From Rhodobacterales bacterium (GTDB lineage Bacteria; Pseudomonadota; Alphaproteobacteria; Rhizobiales; Stappiaceae), in the NCBI GenBank assembly GCA_008107755.1, contig VIRH01000065.1, positions 1 through 64,000 of the forward strand: DNA of 64,000 nt, in the 5' to 3' direction. Below the pieces are notes generated by a model that was not told where the DNA came from, searched no databases, and saw nothing but the letters and a program-made list of their open reading frames with translations. Of this stretch, positions 8,071 to 15,288 are shown one piece after another (position 1 is the first letter of the stretch; every line of letters begins with the position of its first letter). The translations under genes were made by a program, and so were the position numbers.

Positions 8071-8965
8071 AGACGGCCTCCCTGAGTATGTTCGTTTTAT
8101 TTGTTGGCAGGACGGTACCCCGATTGGCGGTTACTGTCCTGCGTTCTCCGGCAAGGGCGAGGTAGACTGCTCCCGCCAGACCGCGTTCCAGATAGGTGCG
8201 GGCAGCACGGTCTCCATTTTCAAGGGCCGCCTCGATCTCCGCCGGAGCCAGAGGCGCGACGCCGGTCGTCACCATCAGGTCACCGAGGTCGGAATCCGGG
8301 GAGAGAGCCGAGGCTGTTTCCCTGACAATCTTCGCCGAGCCTGGCAGATCGACCTTGTTGGCGATCATGGTTGCCGCAGCATCGGCCCGGGCGGCCGTTG
8401 CGGCGAGAACTGTGACTGCGTCCGCAATTCCAAGGGAATGCGAGCGGCCGCGCCAGCCACTGGTGGCGATACCGCCGATCCCGTCTTCCGGCTGCAGAAG
8501 AACGGTTCCGCCGGGGCTGCCCGTGACCGGGTCGTCACAGATGCCGACCCGGAAATGGCCTTCTGCGAGATGCAGCGCGATGTCGCCACCGTTGTTGACG
8601 TAGGCGCGGTCGATGCGGCGGTTCTTCAACATGGCCTTGAGGATGGCGTCCGCAACGCTGCCGGCCACTGCCGCCATCGGTGTGATGAATTCCGGGGCAT
8701 AGGCCTGCGTCGCCGCGTGCATCGAGCGGGCTATCGCACCTTGCGGAGACGGTCCTTCGCTGGAGCGCAGGCGCGGCAATTCGCTCACGAGCTCCGCAAG
8801 AACGGTTTCGAAAGCGGCTTTGGCCTGGTCGTAGGCCAGGGTGACTTCTCCGGTGTCGCCACATGCTTCCAGCACCAGGTCGATCGGGCCATGCTGCAGA
8901 TGCAGGCGCCGCCCGTCCGAAAGGAATTGTGCCGTCGGCTTTTCGGAGAAGGCGCGCCGTGTCAT
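8063..8965 (-). CDS. UPF0280 family protein (ApbE-superfamily-like)
   Basis: A 300-residue member of UPF0280 (COG2122), which is grouped with the ApbE-like fold; ApbE is FAD:protein FMN transferase. Recognisable stretches are FITPMAAVAGSVADAIL, AYVNNGGDIALHL (the ApbE-like NxGGD/G element), IATSGWRGRSHSLGIADAVT and AARADAAATMIAN. It overlaps the upstream reductase stop by four bases and the DUF1185 start by eight, so it is tightly coupled to both. The coupling to a flavin/Fe-S reductase makes a flavinylation or cofactor-maturation role attractive. No UPF0280 reaction is established to my knowledge. Confidence 0.8.
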   Translation of the reverse strand: MTRRAFSEKPTAQFLSDGRRLHLQHGPIDLVLEACGDTGEVTLAYDQAKAAFETVLAELVSELPRLRSSEGPSPQGAIARSMHAATQAYAPEFITPMAAVAGSVADAILKAMLKNRRIDRAYVNNGGDIALHLAEGHFRVGICDDPVTGSPGGTVLLQPEDGIGGIATSGWRGRSHSLGIADAVTVLAATAARADAAATMIANKVDLPGSAKIVRETASALSPDSDLGDLMVTTGVAPLAPAEIEAALENGDRAARTYLERGLAGAVYLALAGERRTVTANRGTVLPTNKTNILREAVCA

Positions 8966-10470
8966 CTGGCCCCCTTCCAGGGATAGTTGTCGGAGCCGGT
9001 TGGCCAGGACTTGCCGCCGGGCGATGACACGCTGCGCCGGCCCTTGAGAATGTGATCGTTCTGCCGTCCCGTCTTGCCGGTCAGGGCTTCGGAGAGCGGC
9101 ATCACATAGTCCATGTGACCACCGAGGGCCTTGTAGTCCTCCGCCCGCATTGTGAATTCGATGGGGGCGACCAAAGCCGGGGTCGGGACATAACCGAAAG
9201 CGTTCTTGGGCATGCGGGTGACGTCCGCCATGAAGGTGATACCGCCGCCCGGCCAGATATAGACCGGTGCCCCGCCGCAGCTGACATAGGTTAGGGAGTT
9301 CTGGACCGAGCGTGTCAGCCCGACCGGGTGTTCGGTAACGCCCGAACGCAGCGAACCGCCGGCACCGGCCATGAAGAGCACCGACGTCATCGCCGGTTCG
9401 CAGTTTTCCTCGATCCGCCTGACCGAAGGCTGCAGCCGGTCGGGCATGTCTTTTTGCACCGGCATCAGCTCTTCATTGAGCTCGTAATAGGCGGAATGCT
9501 CGCCGGTGGTCGAGACCATCAGCAACGAGAGGCCGGGCTTTGCGGTCTTCGCGTCGAATGCACCTATGATGGAGAGGGGATCCTGCAGGTTGGTTCCGCC
9601 CCAGCCTGTGCCCGGTTCTGCCACCTGGAAATAGCGTCCCGGTGTCGACCTGCGTCCGTTGATCTTGATGCCCGTCGGTTCCCAGCCGATCACCTTGCCG
9701 GCCTGATGCTCCGACATGACGCCGGTGATGTGGTCGTCGACAACGATAACCTCGTCGACCAGATCCTTCCACTGGGCGGCGAACATGCCGACGGTGGCCG
9801 ACCCGCAGCCGACCCGCATGCGCACTTCCAGATCGCCATTGATGACCGGGGCCTTGCCCGCCTGTACCCTGAGATCCGCGCCGTCGTCGATTTCCAGATC
9901 GACCTCTTCGCCGTTGCAAAGTGCCAGCATGGTGGCGCAGGTGACGCGACCTTCCTTCTTGGAGCCGCCAGTCAGATGATGGACACCGCCGAGCGACAGC
10001 ATCTGGCTGCCATATTCCGACGTGGTGACATGGCCGACCACTTCGCCATCGGCCCTGACAGGGGCGCACTCGGTACCCAGATGTCTGTCGGTATCGATCT
10101 TCAGCTTGACGCCGCAGTAGCTGAAGATGCCTTCGGTTACCACGGTGATCATGTCGACGCCATCCACCTCCGAGGAGACGATGAAGGGAGCCGGCTTGTA
10201 GTCGGGATAGGTGGTTCCGGCACCGATGGCCGTCACGAAGCCATCTTTCGGCGGAAGAATGTCTCCTTCCCATTCCTTTTCCAGAAAGGGAACGATGTCG
10301 CCGCCGGAGGCTTCTGTCTTTTCAAGGATTGTCAGCGGATCGAGGCGGACGAGCTGGCCGTTGTCGTTGGCATAGCGATCGCAGGCACCGGACCGGCCTT
10401 CCGCGATATAGCACATGACCGGGCAAGCATCGCAGCGGATCTTTTCTGGTTTTCCATTGGCTGCAGTCAA
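8962..10470 (-). CDS. 6-hydroxynicotinate reductase-like Fe-S flavoprotein
   Basis: A 502-residue protein recognised as the 6-hydroxynicotinate reductase family, known from the reductive nicotinate pathway of Eubacterium barkeri. Near the N-terminus lies CDACPVMC plus a further Cys ten residues on (residues 13, 16, 20 and 30), a likely 4Fe-4S ligand set. The remaining sequence has glycine-rich blocks (GTGWGGTNLQDP, CGGAPVYIWPGGG). The start is TTG at 10470, with GGGAG upstream at good spacing. A longer frame begins at a TTG at 10539, but that codon is the first three bases of a perfect TTGACA -35 box and the intervening bases hold the operator. Electrons would come from the ferredoxin reductase at 10603-11436. 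The substrate identity is inferred from family. Confidence 0.82.
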   Translation of the reverse strand: MTAANGKPEKIRCDACPVMCYIAEGRSGACDRYANDNGQLVRLDPLTILEKTEASGGDIVPFLEKEWEGDILPPKDGFVTAIGAGTTYPDYKPAPFIVSSEVDGVDMITVVTEGIFSYCGVKLKIDTDRHLGTECAPVRADGEVVGHVTTSEYGSQMLSLGGVHHLTGGSKKEGRVTCATMLALCNGEEVDLEIDDGADLRVQAGKAPVINGDLEVRMRVGCGSATVGMFAAQWKDLVDEVIVVDDHITGVMSEHQAGKVIGWEPTGIKINGRRSTPGRYFQVAEPGTGWGGTNLQDPLSIIGAFDAKTAKPGLSLLMVSTTGEHSAYYELNEELMPVQKDMPDRLQPSVRRIEENCEPAMTSVLFMAGAGGSLRSGVTEHPVGLTRSVQNSLTYVSCGGAPVYIWPGGGITFMADVTRMPKNAFGYVPTPALVAPIEFTMRAEDYKALGGHMDYVMPLSEALTGKTGRQNDHILKGRRSVSSPGGKSWPTGSDNYPWKGAR

Positions 10471-10500
10471 CGTTGTGACTCCCTGAATGCCATGCCTGCA

Positions 10501-10520
10501 TTTGTTAGTATGCAAACATA
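10501..10520 (-). promoter_or_regulatory. MarR-type operator copy 1, with -35 box at 10534-10539
   Basis: TTTGTTAGTATGCAAACATA is one of three aligned 20-bp copies sharing GTTAG(C/T)AT(A/G)CAAAC. It lies 30 bp before the reductase start and immediately downstream, on the minus strand, of a perfect TTGACA at 10539-10534. It covers the region where the -10 box would fall. Binding here would block transcription of the leftward operon. The regulator at 559-1044 is the likely binder. Confidence 0.7.
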
Positions 10521-10602
10521 ATTTGGAATTTTGTGTCAATGCGATTTAATCGGGCCGGGCGCTGATTTACTGGGCAGCCCTGCTGCGGATCGCATCAGTT
10601 CC

Positions 10603-11436
10603 TCAGTCGACGAAGGCACGTTCCACGACAAACTGTGCCGGCTTGTTGTTTGCGCCTTCCTCCAGCTCATGGCTCAGGCAAAGCTCCTTGATGTCCTTGA
10701 GCATGGCCATGGAACCGCAGATCATGGCGCGGTCTTCCTCCGGCCCCATGCGGGGCAGGCCGAGGTCGTCAAAAAGCTTGCCCGAATTGATCAGATCCGT
10801 GAGGCGGCCCTGATGCACATAGGTTTCGCGCGTGACAGTCGGGTAATGCAGGAGCTTCCCCCGCACGAGATCGCCGACGAGCGGGTCATCTCGCAGACTT
10901 TCGACCAGGTCGGTGCCGTATTTCAGCTCAGGCACCGTGCGGCAGCCATGGGTGAGGATCACCTGGTCGAACTTTTCATAGGTTTCCGGATCGCGAATGA
11001 GGCTCGCAAAGGGCGCGATGCCGGTTCCAGTCGAGAACATCCAGACCCGTTTTCCGGGCAGCAATGCATCGTTGACCAGCGTTCCGGTCGACTTCTTGCG
11101 CATCAATAATGTGTCGCCCGGCTGGATCTTCTGAAGGTGTTCCGTCAGCGGTCCGTCCGGGACCTTGATCGAAAAGAATTCCAGCTCCTCGTCCCAGGAC
11201 GGGCTGGCGACGGAATAGGCTCTGAAGACGGGTTTATCCGCATTCGGCAGGCCGATCATGACGAATTCGCCGGAGCGGAACCGGAATTCCTTCGGCCGTG
11301 ATACCCTGAAGCGGAACAGGCTGTCGGTATAGTGCTGCACCTCCCGCACTTCGAGGCAATAGCAACCTGCGGGAGCGGCGAAAGGTGAGGGTTTTCCGCC
11401 GAGAATCGGGACTTCCATGTCGAACGTTTCGGTCAT
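10603..11436 (-). CDS. fpr: Ferredoxin-NADP reductase (Fpr type)
   Basis: A 277-residue flavodoxin/ferredoxin-NADP+ reductase. The FAD-binding RAYSVASP and the NADP-binding STGTGIAPF motif are clear, as are ILTHGCRTVPELKY and the later MICGSMAM. The length is near that of bacterial Fpr proteins plus a short N-terminal extension. It lies between the reductase operon and the divergent molybdenum hydroxylase operon and has its own operator upstream at 11484. It is therefore probably co-induced and supplies low-potential electrons to the hydroxynicotinate-reductase-like enzyme or the Rieske oxygenase. The usual housekeeping fpr is not normally in such a cluster. Confidence 0.9.
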   Translation of the reverse strand: MTETFDMEVPILGGKPSPFAAPAGCYCLEVREVQHYTDSLFRFRVSRPKEFRFRSGEFVMIGLPNADKPVFRAYSVASPSWDEELEFFSIKVPDGPLTEHLQKIQPGDTLLMRKKSTGTLVNDALLPGKRVWMFSTGTGIAPFASLIRDPETYEKFDQVILTHGCRTVPELKYGTDLVESLRDDPLVGDLVRGKLLHYPTVTRETYVHQGRLTDLINSGKLFDDLGLPRMGPEEDRAMICGSMAMLKDIKELCLSHELEEGANNKPAQFVVERAFVD

Positions 11437-11483
11437 CGGCTTTGCCTCCGGACTTTGGTGGGTGCCTGAATGCGACTTGCGAT

Positions 11484-11503
11484 ATCGTTAGCATACAAAC
11501 AAA
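11484..11503 (-). promoter_or_regulatory. MarR-type operator copy 2
   Basis: ATCGTTAGCATACAAACAAA matches the other two copies in register. It lies 48 bp upstream of the ferredoxin reductase start, in the interval shared with the divergent hydroxylase operon. I see no strong minus-strand -35/-10 pair, so the exact promoter is uncertain. Confidence 0.7.
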
Positions 11504-11569
11504 TTCTGGAAAGAAAGCAACAGAAAAATGCATGATTAAAATTTGGGCTAAGAATTCCGGGAGCGCCGC

Positions 11570-11618
11570 TTGACAGCTCTGTAAACTTGGCGTTCTAATT
11601 CGTTAGCATACAAACGAA
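11570..11618 (+). promoter_or_regulatory. Sigma-70 promoter with overlapping MarR-type operator copy 3
   Basis: A perfect -35 TTGACA (11570-11575) and a five-of-six -10 TCTAAT (11594-11599), 18 bp apart, precede the molybdenum hydroxylase operon. The operator TTCGTTAGCATACAAACGAA (11599-11618) starts at the last base of the -10 and covers the expected start point. It is the most symmetric copy (arms TTCGTT and AACGAA). ATG follows at 11636 with a GAGG ribosome site. The arrangement predicts repression by blocking RNA polymerase. Confidence 0.72.
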
Positions 11619-11635
11619 ATGCATTGAGGACGCCG

Positions 11636-12478
11636 ATGCAGTTCCATAGACCTGAAACCGTTGAAGACGCCCTGCATCTGATGGCTGGGCAACCCGCGAA
11701 GCTTCTGGCCGGAGGAACTGATTTCTTTCCAGCTCTCGGCGGAAGGAGGACGTCCGACGCGGTCGTCGATCTGACCGGTATCGCTTCCTTGAGCGGCATC
11801 GCGCGAAGTGGATCTTCCTGGCGGATCGGCGCGATGACGCGCTGGGCCCAGATCCGGGATGCGGATCTGCCGCGTCAGTTTCTGGGGCTGCAGCTTGCAG
11901 CGCGCGAAGTCGGCTCCATCCAGATCCAGAACACGGGTACGATCGCTGGCAATCTGTGCAACGCCTCGCCGGCTGCGGACGGCGTGCCGCCTTTGCTGGC
12001 GCTCGACGCCGATGTCGAGATCGCCGGGCCTGACGGGACACGGGTCATTCCTCTTTTCGACTTCATCACCGGCGTTCGGCGAACCGAATTGAAGCCCGGT
12101 GAAATCGTGACAGCTGTACTGGTCCCGGATGCACCGGCAAGCCGGTCGGCGTTCCTGAAGCTCGGTGCGCGCCGGTACCTCGTGATCTCCATCGCAATGG
12201 TTGCAGCAAACGTCGTTCTTTCATCTGGTGGCGCATTGGACGGTATTGCCATTGCGGTCGGGGCTTGTTCGGCGGTCGCCCAACGGCTGAGGAAACTGGA
12301 AGAGAACCTGACCGGGACCGTTCCAGGCTCTGAAGATTTTCAAAAGGCGATCGCCGAATACGGCCTTCATGAACTCACGCCGATCGATGATGTGCGCGCA
12401 TCGGCCGACTACAGGCTCGCTGCCGTCAGAACCCTGATTGCCCGCGCGGTGATGCAGGCAGTCGAGGGAAGGGGATAG
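11636..12478 (+). CDS. Molybdenum hydroxylase, FAD-binding (CoxM-like) subunit
   Basis: A 280-residue FAD subunit of the xanthine dehydrogenase / CO dehydrogenase family. The flavin motifs LLAGGTDFFPALGG near residue 30 and TIAGNLCNASPAADGVPPLLALDA near 100 are both present, and the CO-dehydrogenase-FAD C-terminal domain follows. ATG at 11636 is chosen because GAGG sits nine bases before it; a TTG four codons upstream lies inside that ribosome site. It ends 2 bp before the next subunit gene. It would pass electrons from the 2Fe-2S/Mo subunit to an acceptor. In this context it is the first enzyme, hydroxylating an N-heterocyclic acid such as nicotinate. Confidence 0.9.
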   Translation: MQFHRPETVEDALHLMAGQPAKLLAGGTDFFPALGGRRTSDAVVDLTGIASLSGIARSGSSWRIGAMTRWAQIRDADLPRQFLGLQLAAREVGSIQIQNTGTIAGNLCNASPAADGVPPLLALDADVEIAGPDGTRVIPLFDFITGVRRTELKPGEIVTAVLVPDAPASRSAFLKLGARRYLVISIAMVAANVVLSSGGALDGIAIAVGACSAVAQRLRKLEENLTGTVPGSEDFQKAIAEYGLHELTPIDDVRASADYRLAAVRTLIARAVMQAVEGRG

Positions 12479-12480
12479 TC

Positions 12481-15255
12481 ATGGCGCTTACCGATTATGC
12501 ACTTGAGAGCGGAACGTCCTTCGACCTGAACGGTCGCACGGTCACGGTGGACGGTCCTCCGTCCGAGCGGCTTTCATACGCATTGCGAGAAAGAGCCGGC
12601 GCCCGGGACGTCAAGGTTGGCTGCGACGCGGGTGATTGCGGCGCATGCACGGTGCTGATCGACGGCAATCCTGTCTGCGCCTGCATCACGGCTCTCGGGC
12701 AGGTCGAGGGCGCAAAAGTCGAAACGCAGGTTGGTCTTGCGGCGAACGATGCTGCCGGAAAGGCGCTTGTCGACTCGTTCCAGCGCCATCAGGCGGCCCA
12801 ATGCGGGATCTGCACTCCGGGCATGATGGTGTCTGCGGTCAGCTTGTTGCGGCTGCGGCCGCAGCCGAGCGAAGAGGAAGTTCGCGATGCCCTCGGCGGT
12901 GTTCTGTGCCGCTGCACAGGTTATCGCAAGATCATCGACGCGGTCATGGATGCCGGCAAACCGGTCGAAACCGTCGAGGGCGGCGTCGGTGCATCCATCC
13001 CCCGGGTCGATGGCTTGCCGAAAGTAACCGGCACCGAACGTTTCGGCGACGATGTCGCCCCGGAAGACGCCCTGACGCTCCGCGTCATCCGCTCTCCCTT
13101 TCACCATGCCGCTTTCGAATTCGGCGATCTTGAGACTTATAAGGCCGAGACCGGTCTCGATCTGGTCCTGACGGCGGCGGACGTTCCGGGCAAGAACTGC
13201 TTCGGCGTCATTCCGGGTTTCGAGGATCAGCCGATGTTCGCCGAGGGCAAGGTCTCCTTCAAGGGGGAGGCAGTTGCAGCGGTGGTCGGTTCGACAGAGC
13301 TGGTCAACGCTCTTGATCTCACGGCTTTCCCGGTCACATTCAAGCAGCTTAGCCATGCCCTTCTTCCCGAAGACGCGGCTTCCGTCGATGATATTCACCG
13401 GAACCGGGCCGAGAACGTCATGTGCCGTGGTTTCGTGAAACGCGGCTCTCCGGAGACAGTGATGTCCGAGGCGGCTTTTGTTGCCGAAGGCTCTTTCTCG
13501 ACCGGCTTCATCGAGCATGGCTATATCGAGCCGGAAGCAGCGTTTGCCCGCCGTGCCGGAGATCGCATCGAGGTTCATTGCTGCACGCAGGCGCCTTACA
13601 TGAACCGGGATGGCATCGCCTTGCTTCTCGGTCTGCCGGGCGATGCGGTGCGCATCGTGCCAACAGCGGTCGGAGGCGGTTTCGGCTCGAAGCTCGATCT
13701 CACCGCACAGCCCTATGTCGCGCTGGCCGCGTGGCTGCTCGACCGGTCCGTTCGGATCACCTACACCCGATCGGAATCCATCTCCTCGTCGACCAAGCGC
13801 CATCCTTCGCAGATTACGATGCGGATCGGCGCCGATGCGGATGGGAACATTCTGGCGGCAGAATTCGACGGTGTGTTCAACACCGGCGCCTATGCAAGCT
13901 GGGGGCCGACGGTTGCCAACCGGGTGCCTATCCATGCGTCCGGGCCGTACAAGACGCCAAATTACGTCGCGCGCAGCGCAGGCATCCACACCCATACGCC
14001 TCCGGCAGGGGCGTTTCGTGGCTTCGGCGTGCCGCAATCGGCTCTTGCCCAAGAACCACTCTACGATGATCTTGCCAATGCGCTCGGCATGGACAGGCTT
14101 GAGTTCCGCCGCAGGAATGCGCTTCGAAATGGCGATGCGACCGTAACAGGTCAGGTCTTTCAGAAGGGAATGGGCATCGCGGACTGCTTCGATGCCCTGG
14201 TTCCTCACTGGCAAAGAGCTCTCGAAGACGCCGCGAAGGCCAATGCCTCCGGCGGACGGACACGGCGCGGTATCGGAATTGCGGGCGGCTGGTATGGCTG
14301 CGGCAATACATCGATGTCCAACCCTTCGACGATCCGTGCCGGAGTCACGTCGGAAGGCGAGATTGTCCTGCACCAGGGCGCGATGGACATCGGCCAGGGG
14401 GCAAATACGGTGATCACGCAGATCTTCGCGACCGCCCTCGGTGTTTCCGTCAGTTCCATTCACCTCGTCGGACCGGACACGGACGTTACGCCGGATGCTG
14501 GCAAGACGTCGGCAAGCAGGCAGACGTTCATCACCGGCAACGCCGCCCGGCTCTGCGGAGAAGCACTGCGCGAGCGTATCCTGCGGCTTGCCAATGTTTC
14601 CGCCCACGCTGATATCTCCTTCGCTGACGGATGGATCGATGTCGTCGATGCCGCTGGTGCGCATCGAATCGAGCTGCCATCGCTTGAAGCCGATAACGGG
14701 ACCTATGTCCTCGAGGCAAAGGAGTCCTACGACCCGCCGACCTTGCCGCTCGATGAAAACGGGCAGGGCGTGCCCTATGCGGTTTTCGGCACCACCGCGC
14801 AGATGGCCGAGCTTGAAGTGGACATGGATCTGGGAACGGTGAAGTTGCTGAGGATCATCGCCGCTCATGATGTCGGCAAGGCGATCAATCCTTTGCTGGT
14901 CGAAGGCCAGGTGCAAGGCGGCGTCGCCCAGGGGATCGGTCTGGCGTTGATGGAGGAGTTTCTGCCCGGCCGGACAGAGAACCTTCACGACTACCTCATC
15001 CCCACCATCGGTGACGTGCCGCCGATCGAGACGCTGATCCTGGAGACCGGTGACGAACACGGTCCATACGGCGCCAAGGGCCTCGGAGAGCATTGCCTCA
15101 TCCCGACAGCCCCGGCGATCCTGAACGCGATCAAGGATGCGTGCGGTGCGCGCGTGCCCAATCTTCCGGCAACTCCGGACAAGGTCCTGGCCGCAATTCG
15201 CGCGATCCAGGCTGCGTCACCAACTGCGGACGGCGAGCTTTCGCCTGCTTCCTGA
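12481..15255 (+). CDS. Molybdenum hydroxylase, fused 2Fe-2S plus molybdopterin subunit
   Basis: A 924-residue fusion of the small iron-sulfur and large molybdopterin subunits. Residues 1 to about 165 carry the plant-type cluster (CDAGDCGACTV) and the second cluster (CGICTPGMM and CRCTGYRK). From about 175 the Mo domain follows, with EHGYIEPEA, GGGFGSKLD, AFRGFGVPQ and, near the C-terminus, GAKGLGEHC, whose Glu is the expected catalytic base. The order differs from the three-gene picA-like enzyme at 44-48.5 kb, so the two hydroxylases are separate lineages. Neighbouring genes suggest a nicotinate-like substrate; the sequence alone cannot decide among xanthine-, nicotinate- and benzoyl-CoA-type substrates. 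Confidence 0.9.
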   Translation: MALTDYALESGTSFDLNGRTVTVDGPPSERLSYALRERAGARDVKVGCDAGDCGACTVLIDGNPVCACITALGQVEGAKVETQVGLAANDAAGKALVDSFQRHQAAQCGICTPGMMVSAVSLLRLRPQPSEEEVRDALGGVLCRCTGYRKIIDAVMDAGKPVETVEGGVGASIPRVDGLPKVTGTERFGDDVAPEDALTLRVIRSPFHHAAFEFGDLETYKAETGLDLVLTAADVPGKNCFGVIPGFEDQPMFAEGKVSFKGEAVAAVVGSTELVNALDLTAFPVTFKQLSHALLPEDAASVDDIHRNRAENVMCRGFVKRGSPETVMSEAAFVAEGSFSTGFIEHGYIEPEAAFARRAGDRIEVHCCTQAPYMNRDGIALLLGLPGDAVRIVPTAVGGGFGSKLDLTAQPYVALAAWLLDRSVRITYTRSESISSSTKRHPSQITMRIGADADGNILAAEFDGVFNTGAYASWGPTVANRVPIHASGPYKTPNYVARSAGIHTHTPPAGAFRGFGVPQSALAQEPLYDDLANALGMDRLEFRRRNALRNGDATVTGQVFQKGMGIADCFDALVPHWQRALEDAAKANASGGRTRRGIGIAGGWYGCGNTSMSNPSTIRAGVTSEGEIVLHQGAMDIGQGANTVITQIFATALGVSVSSIHLVGPDTDVTPDAGKTSASRQTFITGNAARLCGEALRERILRLANVSAHADISFADGWIDVVDAAGAHRIELPSLEADNGTYVLEAKESYDPPTLPLDENGQGVPYAVFGTTAQMAELEVDMDLGTVKLLRIIAAHDVGKAINPLLVEGQVQGGVAQGIGLALMEEFLPGRTENLHDYLIPTIGDVPPIETLILETGDEHGPYGAKGLGEHCLIPTAPAILNAIKDACGARVPNLPATPDKVLAAIRAIQAASPTADGELSPAS

Positions 15256-15288
15256 ACCATTATCTCTGCACAGCGGGTACCGACTTCC

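Noticed and set aside
12574-15093. 839-codon open frame on the minus strand opposite the Mo hydroxylase gene
   Set aside because: It is antisense to a gene with full family motifs and has no recognisable domain; long shadow frames are expected in GC-rich DNA.
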